A DNA stretch of 64,000 nucleotides from RCIO01 sp965232405 (GCA_965232405.1 OZ246966.1:2232001-2296000), one strand, 5' to 3'; shown: positions 39,197 to 47,107, counted from the stretch's first letter. The notes: generated by a model from the letters alone, not told the origin. Numbers and translations: made by a program.

Positions 39197-39970
39197 ATGC
39201 CCGAACTTCTCAGCCAACCCTGGTTCTACGCAGCCGCCGTGCCGTCCGTCATCATTGTCGGGCTGGGCAAGGGCGGCTTCGGCGGCGCGATGGCGCTGAT
39301 CGGCGTGCCGGTGATGGCGCTGGTGATGTCGCCGGTACAGGCGGCGGCGATATTGCTGCCGATCCTGATCGTCATGGACATCGTTTCGCTATGGACATGG
39401 CGCGGCACCTATGACCGCACGACGCTCATCCATTTGTTGCCGGGCGGTCTTCTGGGCATCGCGCTCGGCTGGGCGATGGCGGCGTTTGTGACGGTTGCGA
39501 TGGTTCGTCTGATTGTCGGCACGGTGGCGATGATCTTCTTCCTGCGCTGGCTGACACAACGTTTTGGCGGCAGCGACGCCGGACCCAGACCGCAAAGCGC
39601 ATGGCGCGGGACGTTGTGGGGCGCGGTTTCGGGGTTCACCAGTTTCGTGGCCCATGCCGGCGGGCCGCCCTATCAGGTCTATGCGATGCCGCTGCGCCAT
39701 CCGCCCGCGCTTTATGCCGGTACGGCGGTCGTGTTTTTCGCCATCGTCAATGCCGTCAAGCTGGTGCCCTATTTCGCGCTCGGACAGTTCGATACGACAA
39801 ACCTCTCTGCTTCGGCCATTCTGATGCCGGTTGCAGCGCTTTCGACGCTGGTGGGGGCGATGATTGTGCGGCGCATGAAGCCCGAGTTCTTCTACAATTT
39901 CATGTATTCGATGGTGTTCCTCGTCGCGACGAAGCTGATCTATGATGGCATGATCGACATATTCGGCTAG
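39197..39970 (+). CDS. TSUP family (TauE/SafE-type) transporter
   Basis: A 257-residue inner-membrane protein with about eight helices in two halves. The first repeat begins IVGLGKGGFGGAMALIGVPVMALV and the second SGFTSFVAHAGGPPYQVYAMPL, both signatures of the TauE/SafE (TSUP) family that exports sulfite, sulfoacetate or other organosulfur anions. The start MPELLSQPWF matches that of the second TSUP gene at 43957. The substrate is unassigned. Confidence 0.9.
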   Translation: MPELLSQPWFYAAAVPSVIIVGLGKGGFGGAMALIGVPVMALVMSPVQAAAILLPILIVMDIVSLWTWRGTYDRTTLIHLLPGGLLGIALGWAMAAFVTVAMVRLIVGTVAMIFFLRWLTQRFGGSDAGPRPQSAWRGTLWGAVSGFTSFVAHAGGPPYQVYAMPLRHPPALYAGTAVVFFAIVNAVKLVPYFALGQFDTTNLSASAILMPVAALSTLVGAMIVRRMKPEFFYNFMYSMVFLVATKLIYDGMIDIFG

Positions 39971-40004
39971 GCGCCGCGAGAGCGCCGGCCATCAGGGAGG
40001 AACA

Positions 40005-41642
40005 ATGGCCAACGCATATGAACGGGATCTCGACCGCCGCGAGGCGAACCATCAGCCACTGACGCCGCTGACCTATCTCGAGCGCGCGGCCAAGACGTTT
40101 CCCGATCATGTGGCCATCATCCACGGCGCGGAGCGCACCACCTATCGCACCTTCTGGGACCGTTCGCTGAGGCTTGCCTCGGCGCTGGCCAAGCGCGGGA
40201 TCGGCAAGGGCGATACGGTTTCGGTGATGCTGTCCAACACGCCGCCGATGCTTGAGGCGCATTTCGGCGTGCCGATGGTGAAGGCCGTGCTGCATTCGCT
40301 CAACACGCGGCTCGATGCGGCGATCATTGCTTTTCAGCTCGACCATGCAGAAACGAAGCTGCTGATCATCGACCGCGAGTTTTCAGGCGTTGTCGCGGAA
40401 GCGCTGAAGATCGCCACCGTGAAGCCGCTGGTGATCGACTATGACGATCCGGAATATCCTGACGATGCGCCCTATCCGAAGGGCGAGCGCATCGGCTCGC
40501 TCGACTACGAGGCGCTGGTGAGCGAAGGCGACGCGGATTTCGACTGGTCGATGCCGGACGATGAGTGGGATGCGATTTCGCTCAATTACACGTCAGGCAC
40601 GACGGGTAATCCGAAGGGCGTGGTCTACCATCACCGCGGCGCAGCGCTGATGGCCTACACCAACACGATCCACGCCGGCATGGGCAGGCATCCGGTCTAT
40701 CTGTGGACGCTGCCGATGTTCCACTGCAATGGCTGGTGCTTTCCGTGGACGCTGGCCGTGCAGGCCGGCACGCATGTGTGCCTGCGCTGGGTGCGGGCGA
40801 AGGCGATGTACGATGCGCTGGCCGACCACGGGGTGAGCCATCTATGCGGCGCGCCGATCGTGATGTCGGCGCTGCTCAACGCAGCGGACGAGGACAAGCG
40901 CGAATTTCCTCAGACCGTGACCTTCAACACCGCCGCTGCGCCGCCGCCCGAAGCCGTGCTGTCGGGCATGGCGGATGCCGGCTTCGCCGTTACCCATCTC
41001 TACGGGCTGACGGAAACCTACGGGCCGGCAGTCGTCAACGAATGGCATTCGGAATGGGACGGGCTGGAGCCCGGACCGCGCACGGCAAAGAAAGCGCGCC
41101 AGGGCGTGCGCTATGCGGCGCTCGAAGGCCTTACCGTGCTCGACCCCGAAACGATGCAGCCGACGCCGGCGGATGGCGAAACGATCGGCGAGGTCATGTT
41201 TCGCGGCAATATCGTGATGAAGGGGTATCTGAAGAACAAGGCGGCGAGCGAGGAGGCCTTCGCCGGCGGCTGGTTCCACTCCGGCGATTTGGGCGTGATG
41301 CACCCGGACGGCTACATCCAGCTCAAGGACCGCTCCAAGGACATCATCATCTCGGGCGGCGAGAACATCTCGTCGATCGAGGTGGAGGACGCGCTTTACA
41401 AGCACCCGGCAGTCGCCGCCTGCGGCGTGGTGGCCAGGCAGGATGACAAATGGGGCGAGGTGCCGGTCGCTTATGTCGAATTGAAGCCCGGCAAGGCGGC
41501 CACCGAGGCCGAGATTGTCGAACACTGCCGCTCGCTTCTAGCCAGGTTCAAATGTCCGAAGGCGGTGGTGTTTGCCGAAATCCCGAAGACCAGCACGGGC
41601 AAGATCCAGAAGTTCCGCCTGAGAGAAATGGCGCGGAACTAG
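40005..41642 (+). CDS. AMP-forming acyl-CoA synthetase
   Basis: A 545-residue ANL-superfamily ligase. It has the phosphate-binding P-loop YTSGTTGNPKGV (about residues 195-206), LYGLTETYGP near 334, the hinge region HSGDLGVMHPDGYIQLKDRSKDIIISGGENIS near 424-455, and the catalytic lysine region KTSTGKIQKF at the C terminus. It activates a medium- or long-chain fatty or aryl acid with ATP and CoA. The exact acid is not decidable; the group resembles AlkK/FadD-type and methylmercaptopropionate ligases. Confidence 0.92.
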   Translation: MANAYERDLDRREANHQPLTPLTYLERAAKTFPDHVAIIHGAERTTYRTFWDRSLRLASALAKRGIGKGDTVSVMLSNTPPMLEAHFGVPMVKAVLHSLNTRLDAAIIAFQLDHAETKLLIIDREFSGVVAEALKIATVKPLVIDYDDPEYPDDAPYPKGERIGSLDYEALVSEGDADFDWSMPDDEWDAISLNYTSGTTGNPKGVVYHHRGAALMAYTNTIHAGMGRHPVYLWTLPMFHCNGWCFPWTLAVQAGTHVCLRWVRAKAMYDALADHGVSHLCGAPIVMSALLNAADEDKREFPQTVTFNTAAAPPPEAVLSGMADAGFAVTHLYGLTETYGPAVVNEWHSEWDGLEPGPRTAKKARQGVRYAALEGLTVLDPETMQPTPADGETIGEVMFRGNIVMKGYLKNKAASEEAFAGGWFHSGDLGVMHPDGYIQLKDRSKDIIISGGENISSIEVEDALYKHPAVAACGVVARQDDKWGEVPVAYVELKPGKAATEAEIVEHCRSLLARFKCPKAVVFAEIPKTSTGKIQKFRLREMARN

Positions 41643-41709
41643 CCAGCACCTCAATCGACTGATTGCACATGGCCGGCAGGATTGTCGGCCGACAGTTCGT
41701 GCAGCCTGC

Positions 41710-41741
41710 GAGAAAACTTAGCATCATTGCTAAGTTTTCTC
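41710..41741. promoter_or_regulatory. Perfect inverted repeat, upstream operator of the ArsR-type gene
   Basis: GAGAAAACTTAGC (41710-41722) and GCTAAGTTTTCTC (41729-41741) are perfect 13-base reverse complements around ATCATT. The core TTAGC-N6-GCTAA recurs exactly in the second site at 41769-41784. There is no T-run, so this is an operator candidate, not a terminator. Confidence 0.75.
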
Positions 41742-41768
41742 TTGCGCTTGGCCGTCATCTGACGTTAG

Positions 41769-41784
41769 TTAGCAATATGGCTAA
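41769..41784. promoter_or_regulatory. Second TTAGC-N6-GCTAA operator, overlapping the ArsR start codon
   Basis: TTAGC (41769-41773), AATATG, GCTAA (41780-41784). The ATG start of the regulator (41777) lies inside the spacer. The centre is 51 bases from that of the upstream site. Binding here would block transcription or initiation of the regulator's own message. Confidence 0.7.
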
Positions 41785-42118
41785 GCATGATCGCGATCTC
41801 TCGCTGCTCTTCCACGCACTCGCCGACCCGACGCGTCGTTCGATCCTGACGCATCTGGCGGAGGGCTCGGCGAGGGTCACCGAACTGGCCGATCCCACTG
41901 GACTGCGGCTGCCGACGGTGATGCGGCATCTTTCGGTGCTTGAGGAAGCGGGGCTGATCGCCACGTCCAAGGACGGGCGCGTGCGAACCTGCGCCATCGT
42001 TCCCGGGGCTTTTTCGCCTGCGCGGACATGGCTCGATGAGCAGCGGTCGATCTGGGAGTCCCGGTTCGACCGGCTGGACGCGTTTGTAATGAAAGTGATG
42101 GAGGACCGCGCGAAATGA
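41777..42118 (+). CDS. ArsR-family winged-helix transcriptional regulator
   Basis: A 113-residue ArsR/SmtB-type repressor starting MAKHDRDLSLLFHALADPTRRSILTHL. The recognition region is VTELADPTGLRLPTVMRHLSVLEEAGLI followed by the wing TSKDGRVRTCAI. It lacks the CxC metal motif, so it belongs to the non-metal ArsR group usually found beside AHSA1/SRPBCC genes, as here. Its start codon lies inside one copy of a twice-repeated palindrome, implying autoregulation. The stop overlaps the next gene by 4 bases. Confidence 0.9.
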   Translation: MAKHDRDLSLLFHALADPTRRSILTHLAEGSARVTELADPTGLRLPTVMRHLSVLEEAGLIATSKDGRVRTCAIVPGAFSPARTWLDEQRSIWESRFDRLDAFVMKVMEDRAK

Positions 42119-43041
42119 AACCGAACCTCGAAACCGATGCTGTGACCGACCAGAATGCCGAGGGCGGGAAAAGCCGTTTCGCGACGCTGACCTTCGAGCG
42201 GGATATTGCAGCACCGCTGTCGGTCGTGTGGGACATATGGACGGTGCCTTCGGCGCGGGCGGTCTGGGCGTCGCCGGCGCCCGGCGTCACCGTCGACTTT
42301 CTGGAGGCCGACACCCGTGTCGGCGGGCGCGAAATCTCGCTCTGCAAGGTGGACGGGCAGCCCGATATTCGCTGCGAGGTAGGCTGGCTGGATTTGCAGA
42401 CGGCGCAGCGCAGCGTGAACTATGAGGTGATCTCGTGCGAAGGCGTGACGCAGTCGGCAGCACTCGTGACGGCGGTCTTTTCAGGAACGGATGAGCGCAG
42501 CCGGCTGGTGGTGACGGTGCAATTGTCGTCGCTGGCCGACGACATGGAGGCAGGCTATCGCGAAGGTTTCGGCGCAGGGCTGGACAATCTCGCCGCCGCT
42601 GCCGAGCGGACGATGATCCTGGAGCGCGTGATCAAGGCGTCGCGCAGCCTTGTTTGGGGTGCGTGGATGAACCCGGAGACGCTGCCGCAATGGTGGGGCC
42701 CGGACGGCTTTTCCTGCCGGACCGAGCGCATCGATCTGAGATCGGGCGGCGAGTGGGTCTTCGACATGGTCGGCCCGGACGGAACGGTTTTCCCGAACCA
42801 CCATCGCTATGGCGAGGTGCGTCCGCAGGAGCAGGTGAGCTACACGCTTCTGTGGGGCGAGAACGGCCCGAAACACGCCGATGCTTTTGTTTCGTTCGAA
42901 GAACAGGGCGGCGAAACCAAGGTGAGACTGTGCATGATCTTCACCTCGGCGGCCGAGTTCCAGGAGGCTAAGGGCTTCGGCGCGATCGAGCTTGGATTGC
43001 AGACGCTCGGCAAGCTGGAGCGGTTTGTGCTGGCCGGTTAA
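42115..43041 (+). CDS. Tandem SRPBCC (AHSA1/Aha1-like) double-domain protein
   Basis: A 308-residue protein made of two START-like SRPBCC domains. The first (about 18-165) begins ATLTFERDIAAPLSVVWDIWT and the second (about 166-305) begins MILERVIKASRSLVWGAWMNPETLPQWWGPDGF. Each has the typical R.i.Ap...VW..W and WWGP-type blocks. Such proteins bind hydrophobic ligands; the AHSA1 label does not imply Hsp90 binding in bacteria. Most ArsR-linked homologs have one domain, so the fusion is less usual. Translation is coupled to the regulator by an ATGA overlap. Confidence 0.88.
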   Translation: MKPNLETDAVTDQNAEGGKSRFATLTFERDIAAPLSVVWDIWTVPSARAVWASPAPGVTVDFLEADTRVGGREISLCKVDGQPDIRCEVGWLDLQTAQRSVNYEVISCEGVTQSAALVTAVFSGTDERSRLVVTVQLSSLADDMEAGYREGFGAGLDNLAAAAERTMILERVIKASRSLVWGAWMNPETLPQWWGPDGFSCRTERIDLRSGGEWVFDMVGPDGTVFPNHHRYGEVRPQEQVSYTLLWGENGPKHADAFVSFEEQGGETKVRLCMIFTSAAEFQEAKGFGAIELGLQTLGKLERFVLAG

Positions 43042-43116
43042 GGCGCGCGTCCTTGCTTGTGAGTGGGGTTAACGGGAACGAATTTCCCGCATTCGAGGTG
43101 AATTTTTTCCAACCTG

Positions 43117-43131
43117 TTAACCGCCGGTTAA
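43117..43131. promoter_or_regulatory. Perfect CtrA box (TTAA-N7-TTAA) upstream of the candidate sRNA
   Basis: TTAA at 43117-43120, CCGCCGG, TTAA at 43128-43131: exactly the CtrA consensus for alphaproteobacteria. It lies about 32-35 bases before the inferred sRNA start, the usual distance at CtrA-activated promoters. Confidence 0.7.
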
Positions 43132-43162
43132 GCTTTACGGGCGTTTACTGTGTGTATCCAGT

Positions 43163-43250
43163 GATCTGGATTCTGACGGAGCGGGTTCCCCCTTCGTTTG
43201 ACGCCTCCCTGTTTAAACTCCTGAGAGCCGCGTTTGCGGCTCTTTTTTTG
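43163..43250 (+). ncRNA. Candidate trans-acting small RNA with anti-SD motif
   Basis: An RNA of about 87 bases is inferred from a -10-like TATCCA (43155-43160), an unstructured C-rich middle with GGTTCCCCC and GCCTCCCTG, and a strong terminator. CCTCCC (43204-43209) is complementary to Shine-Dalgarno sequences, as in rhizobial Hfq-dependent sRNAs. The sequence reminds me of the alpha-proteobacterial MmgR/suhB (alpha-r8) or related families, but I cannot verify this. A CcrM-type GANTC site (GATTC, 43169-43173) lies near the inferred start. Confidence 0.55.
43224..43250 (+). terminator. Rho-independent terminator of the candidate sRNA
   Basis: Stem AGAGCCGC (43224-43231) with GCGGCTCT (43236-43243), loop GTTT, followed by a run of seven Ts (43243-43249). 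Confidence 0.93.
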
Positions 43251-43265
43251 CCTGACGGACTGGCG

Positions 43266-43280
43266 TTAACCCTTCATTAA
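43266..43280. promoter_or_regulatory. Second perfect CtrA box (TTAA-N7-TTAA), upstream of DUF1465 gene
   Basis: TTAA at 43266-43269, CCCTTCA, TTAA at 43277-43280, located 65 bases before the DUF1465 start and 16 bases after the sRNA terminator. Confidence 0.68.
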
Positions 43281-43344
43281 ACATGCGCTTGCGCCAAAAA
43301 GGGCATGGCGGCATCCTGTAGGGCCTGCTGGCGGGGACAACCCA

Positions 43345-43950
43345 GTGGGCATTGACGTAATCGCGCGTTTGTTGCGACATGCGCGCCGCGAAGCACAGGC
43401 TGGGGAAATGGCGGCGACCGGTAGTTCGAGTATCGAGGAAGAAACCAAGCTGATCAGCCTTGCTGAGCGGCGGGTGTTCTCCAGTTCCTTTCGTCCGCTC
43501 TACGACGAAGGCATGCGGCTCGTCGAACAGGCTGCCGAATATCTCGATGGCGAAGGCCGCACCGAAGCCAAGCGGCTTTCGCGGACAGCTGCTACGCTTT
43601 ATGCGGCAGAGTCCATGCGGCTCACCACGCGGCTGATGCAGATTGCGTCATGGCTCTTGCTTCAGCGGGCGGCCAATTCGGGCGAAATGACCCGCGACCA
43701 GGTGGCTTCGGAAAAGACCAAGGTGCGCCTCGACACTGCCTCCGCGCAGGATGACGTCGCCGGTTGGGACGAGCTTCCCGAAATGTTTTGCGATATCGTT
43801 GCGCGGTCTCTCAGCCTGCAGTCGCTGGTTCGGCGCATGGACGACGAGATCTATGGCGACGACCGCGAGACGGTCGAGCGTGTGCAGATGGCCAGCAACC
43901 CGGTTTCGGAACAGCTGTCGCTGCTCAACACGGTTTTCGGCAGCCGCTGA
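43345..43950 (+). CDS. DUF1465-family protein
   Basis: A 201-residue mostly helical soluble protein. The family core runs from about residue 35: SLAERRVFSSSFRPLYDEGMRLVEQAAEYLDGEGR, then TAATLYAAESMRLTTRLMQIASWLLLQRA. DUF1465 is largely restricted to alphaproteobacteria and has no established function. The GTG at 43345 is used here; an ATG at 43408 is an alternative that keeps the whole conserved core. A CtrA box upstream suggests cell-cycle control. Confidence 0.82.
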   Translation: MGIDVIARLLRHARREAQAGEMAATGSSSIEEETKLISLAERRVFSSSFRPLYDEGMRLVEQAAEYLDGEGRTEAKRLSRTAATLYAAESMRLTTRLMQIASWLLLQRAANSGEMTRDQVASEKTKVRLDTASAQDDVAGWDELPEMFCDIVARSLSLQSLVRRMDDEIYGDDRETVERVQMASNPVSEQLSLLNTVFGSR

Positions 43951-43956
43951 CTTCCA

Positions 43957-44730
43957 TCAATTCAGCCAATTCGCCAGTGCCGCAAACGCGCCGTCCCATA
44001 CGGGCAGCGCGAGGACGGCCGCGAATACGATCAGCCAATAGGTGAGAAGCCTGTAGGTGCGTTCGCTGGCCAGTCCGAACAGCCGCCAGCCAATGAGCAG
44101 GGCGACGAAATAGACCGGCGTCGCGACCAGCGCAACGAGCACGGGGCCGCGCTCGAACATGCCGGCGAGGGCCAGGTTCCCGACAGACACGAACTCCGCC
44201 AGAAAGAACAGGACAAGCAGGTTGGCGCGGATGACCGCTGCCGGATATTCCGACGCTAGCCAGTAGACCAGGACCGGCGGGCCGGGGATCGACGCGATGC
44301 CCGAAAGGACGCCGGCCACGCCGCCTGTTGCGCCCGACAAAAGATTGGTGCGCTGGCCCCGATAGCGCCAGCCGGACCACAGCATGACCACGCAGGCGAG
44401 GATCGCCGCCGATATGAACCAGCGCAGCACAATCGGATTTCCGGTTCGCAAAATGTAGAGCCCGAGCGGGAAAAACAGGAACAGGCCGAAGGCGATGGGC
44501 AGCACCTCGCGCCAGCGCGCGATCTTGAACATGGGGATTGTGAGCGGGATCATCGGCAACAGGTCGATGAGAACGACGATAATCAGCGCCCAGCGCGGCG
44601 AATACAGCGCTGCCGCCAGCGGTGCGACGATCATGCCGGTGCCGAAGCCCGACATGCCGCGCGCCACGCCGGCCACCGCAATGACGACGAGCAGGGTGTA
44701 AAGCCGGGGATCGGAAAAGAGTTCGGGCAC
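43957..44730 (-). CDS. TSUP family (TauE/SafE-type) transporter, second copy
   Basis: A 257-residue membrane protein of the same length and start (PELFSDPRLYT) as the TSUP gene at 39197. The first repeat is VAGVARGMSGFGTGMIVAPLAAALYSP and the second GATGGVAGVLSGIASIPGPPVLVYWLAS. The start is taken as GTG at 44730, since upstream codons are Arg/Pro-rich and unlike the family. It is convergent with DUF1465 and divergent from ruvC. Probable exporter of an organosulfur or similar anion; substrate unknown. Confidence 0.88.
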   Translation of the reverse strand: MPELFSDPRLYTLLVVIAVAGVARGMSGFGTGMIVAPLAAALYSPRWALIIVVLIDLLPMIPLTIPMFKIARWREVLPIAFGLFLFFPLGLYILRTGNPIVLRWFISAAILACVVMLWSGWRYRGQRTNLLSGATGGVAGVLSGIASIPGPPVLVYWLASEYPAAVIRANLLVLFFLAEFVSVGNLALAGMFERGPVLVALVATPVYFVALLIGWRLFGLASERTYRLLTYWLIVFAAVLALPVWDGAFAALANWLN

Positions 44731-44883
44731 GGGCGCGGTCTCGGCAAAACAGGCTGATAACGGCGGCAGGCGCGGTTGGGAAGGCGCTTCGATTGGGCCA
44801 GCGCGACCGGAACGCACAGGCTTGTTTCCGGTTTGTTCACAAAATCATGGCATTTGACGCCCAATCGGATAGCGTCCTTTTTC

Positions 44884-45402
44884 ATGTCTCCAGCGATTCG
44901 CATTCTCGGTATCGACCCCGGCCTCCGCCGCACAGGCTGGGGCATTGTTGAGACGGCAGGCAGCGCGCTGCGCTTTGTCGCGGCCGGCACGGTGCGTTCG
45001 GACGACAAGGCGGAACTGGCGGCACGGCTTTGCCAGATCCATGACGGGCTGGAAGCGGTTCTTGCTGACCATCGGCCAGAAGAGGCGGCGGTGGAGACCA
45101 CCTTCGTCAACAAGGACGCGGCAGCAACGCTGAAACTCGGACAGGCGCGGGGCATCGCCATGCTGGTGCCGGCAAGGGCCGGGCTGGCGGTGGCGGAATA
45201 TGCGCCCAACGCGGTCAAGAAGGCGGTGATTGGCGTCGGCCACGGCGACAAGAAGCAAATCCACATGATGGTGCGGGTGCTTCTGCCAAAGGCCGAGATC
45301 GACAGCGAACATGCCGCGGATGCGCTGGCGATTGCGATCTGCCACACGCATCACCGGCAAAGCGCGGTTGGGCGGCTGGCGGCACTGGCGGCGGCGGGGT
45401 AG
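44884..45402 (+). CDS. ruvC: Holliday junction resolvase RuvC
   Basis: A 172-residue endonuclease that cuts four-way junctions. The acidic active site is visible: Asp11 in LGIDPGLRRTGWG, Glu71 in AVETTFVNKD, and His143/Asp146 in SEHAADALA. It is followed after 3 bases by ruvA, giving the usual ruvCAB order. I see no clear GTTC-N7-GTTC SOS box in the 150 bases upstream. Confidence 0.97.
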   Translation: MSPAIRILGIDPGLRRTGWGIVETAGSALRFVAAGTVRSDDKAELAARLCQIHDGLEAVLADHRPEEAAVETTFVNKDAAATLKLGQARGIAMLVPARAGLAVAEYAPNAVKKAVIGVGHGDKKQIHMMVRVLLPKAEIDSEHAADALAIAICHTHHRQSAVGRLAALAAAG

Positions 45403-45405
45403 CCC

Positions 45406-46026
45406 ATGATCGGCAAGCTGAAGGGTATCGTTGACGAGATTGCCGAGGATCACTGCATCCTCGACGTGCAGGGCGTGGGTTATGTCGCCTATTGCCCGGT
45501 GCGGACGCTGGCGGCGCTTCCCTCTCCGGGTGAGGCGACCACGCTGTTCATCGAGACCTATGTGCGCGAGGACGCGATCAGGCTCTATGGGTTCAGCTCG
45601 GCGCTGGAACGCGAATGGTTCCGGCTCTTGCAGAATAATGTGCAGGGCGTGGGCGCCAAGGTGGCGCTGGCCGTGCTGTCAACGCTGTCGCCGGCCGAAC
45701 TCGCCAATGCGATTGCGCTGCGCGACTTCGCAATGGTCGCCCGATCTCCGGGCGTGGGCCGCAAGGTGGCGGAGCGCATCGTGACGGAACTCAAGAGCAA
45801 GGCGCCGGCCTTCGCCGGCGAGGCATCGGACACGATCGGACTGAAGCAGGACCTCGGCGAGGGTGCTGCGCCAGCGCCGGTGGCGGATGCCGTATCGGCG
45901 CTCGCCAATCTGGGCTATTCGCGCGACATAGCTGCGAACGCGATTGCCGCGGCGATGAAATCGGCCGGTGAAGGCGCGGATTCCGCCAAGCTGATCAGGC
46001 TGGGTCTGAAGGAACTGGCACGGTGA
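45406..46026 (+). CDS. ruvA: Holliday junction branch-migration protein RuvA
   Basis: A 206-residue junction-binding subunit. It has the N-terminal OB-fold MIGKLKGIVDEI... LDVQGVGYVAY, helix-hairpin-helix motifs around NNVQGVGAKVALAVLS and SPGVGRKVAERIV, and the C-terminal three-helix domain (ALANLGYSRDIAANAIAAA) that contacts RuvB. It partners with RuvB as the branch-migration motor. Confidence 0.97.
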   Translation: MIGKLKGIVDEIAEDHCILDVQGVGYVAYCPVRTLAALPSPGEATTLFIETYVREDAIRLYGFSSALEREWFRLLQNNVQGVGAKVALAVLSTLSPAELANAIALRDFAMVARSPGVGRKVAERIVTELKSKAPAFAGEASDTIGLKQDLGEGAAPAPVADAVSALANLGYSRDIAANAIAAAMKSAGEGADSAKLIRLGLKELAR

Positions 46027-46066
46027 GAGTTGTTGCAGCACGTTTCTGCACATGGGAAGACGTGGC

Positions 46067-47104
46067 ATGAATACCACACCCCGATTGGTCGCAGCCGACG
46101 AGCGCGGCGAAGACGCCGATGTTTCGCTCAGGCCGCAAACGCTGGACGAGTTTGTCGGGCAGCAGGCCGCGCGCGCAAACCTGAAAGTGTTCGTGGAAGC
46201 GGCTCGCGGCCGCGGCGAGGCGCTGGATCATGTGTTGTTCGTCGGGCCGCCGGGGCTCGGCAAGACGACGCTGGCGCAGATCATGGCGCGCGAGCTGGGC
46301 GTCAATTTCCGCTCCACCTCCGGTCCGGTGATCGCCAAGGCGGGCGATCTGGCGGCGTTGTTGACCAATCTTGAAGACCGCGATGTGCTGTTCATCGACG
46401 AGATCCACCGGCTTTCGCCGGCAGTGGAGGAAATCCTTTATCCGGCGATGGAGGATTTCCAGCTCGACCTGATCATCGGCGAGGGTCCGGCGGCGCGGTC
46501 GGTGAAGATCGATCTGGCGCGCTTCACGCTGGTTGCTGCGACAACCCGGCTGGGGTTGATCACAAATCCGCTGCGCGACCGGTTCGGCATTCCGGTGAGG
46601 CTCGATTTCTATTCCGCCGAGGAACTGGAAACGATCGTGCGGCGGGGGGCGCGGATTCTCGCGCTCGAGATGAGCGATGACGGGGCGAAAGAGATCGCCA
46701 TGCGGGCGCGCGGCACGCCGCGTATCGCCGGGCGGCTTTTGCGCCGTGTGCGCGACTTCGCCAATGTAGCCGGCGCGCCGGTGGTGAACCGCGAGGTCGC
46801 GGACGAGGCCTTGTCCAGGCTCGAGGTAGATGCGCTAGGGCTGGACAATCTCGACCGGCGCTATCTGAACATCATTGCGCGAAACTTCGGCGGCGGGCCG
46901 GTTGGTATCGAGACCATCGCAGCCAGCCTGTCGGAACCGCGCGACGCCATCGAAGACATTATCGAGCCCTATCTGATCCAGCAGGGTTTTCTGCAGCGCA
47001 CGCCGCGCGGGCGCATTCTGGCTGCCAATGCGTGGCGGCATCTGGGACTGGACGCGCCGAAGGATCTGGCAGCGCGGCAGATCGGCCTGTTCGAGGACGA
47101 GTGA
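46067..47104 (+). CDS. ruvB: Holliday junction ATP-dependent DNA helicase RuvB
   Basis: A 345-residue AAA+ motor. It shows Walker A VGPPGLGKTT near 59-68, Walker B VLFIDEIHRL near 109, sensor 1 LVAATTRLGLI, sensor 2 GTPRIAGRLLRRVRDFA and a C-terminal winged helix with FLQRTPRGRILA. Start: ATG at 46067 is preferred; an ATG five codons earlier has no ribosome site. It completes ruvCAB, 40 bases after ruvA. Confidence 0.97.
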   Translation: MNTTPRLVAADERGEDADVSLRPQTLDEFVGQQAARANLKVFVEAARGRGEALDHVLFVGPPGLGKTTLAQIMARELGVNFRSTSGPVIAKAGDLAALLTNLEDRDVLFIDEIHRLSPAVEEILYPAMEDFQLDLIIGEGPAARSVKIDLARFTLVAATTRLGLITNPLRDRFGIPVRLDFYSAEELETIVRRGARILALEMSDDGAKEIAMRARGTPRIAGRLLRRVRDFANVAGAPVVNREVADEALSRLEVDALGLDNLDRRYLNIIARNFGGGPVGIETIAASLSEPRDAIEDIIEPYLIQQGFLQRTPRGRILAANAWRHLGLDAPKDLAARQIGLFEDE

Positions 47105-47107
47105 GCG

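Larger units (their letters stand above)
43042..43344. other. Intergenic regulatory region holding a candidate sRNA and two CtrA boxes
   Basis: About 300 bases between the SRPBCC gene and the DUF1465 gene, noticeably more A+T-rich than its surroundings. A short plus-strand reading frame at 43053-43280 covers the sRNA and terminator and has no protein character. Individual elements are listed separately. Confidence 0.7.

Noticed and set aside
41710..41741. Perfect inverted repeat as a rho-independent terminator of the acyl-CoA synthetase
   Set aside because: The stem is A+T-rich, lacks a following T-run, and its core recurs at the ArsR start codon, which favours an operator.
43053..43280. Small protein gene in the SRPBCC-DUF1465 gap
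   Set aside because: The frame runs through the sRNA terminator and CtrA box, has low-complexity composition and no ribosome site.
44731..44883. SOS (LexA) box upstream of ruvC
   Set aside because: I found no GTTC-N7-GTTC or GAAC-N7-GAAC arrangement; the single GTTC near 44835 has no partner.
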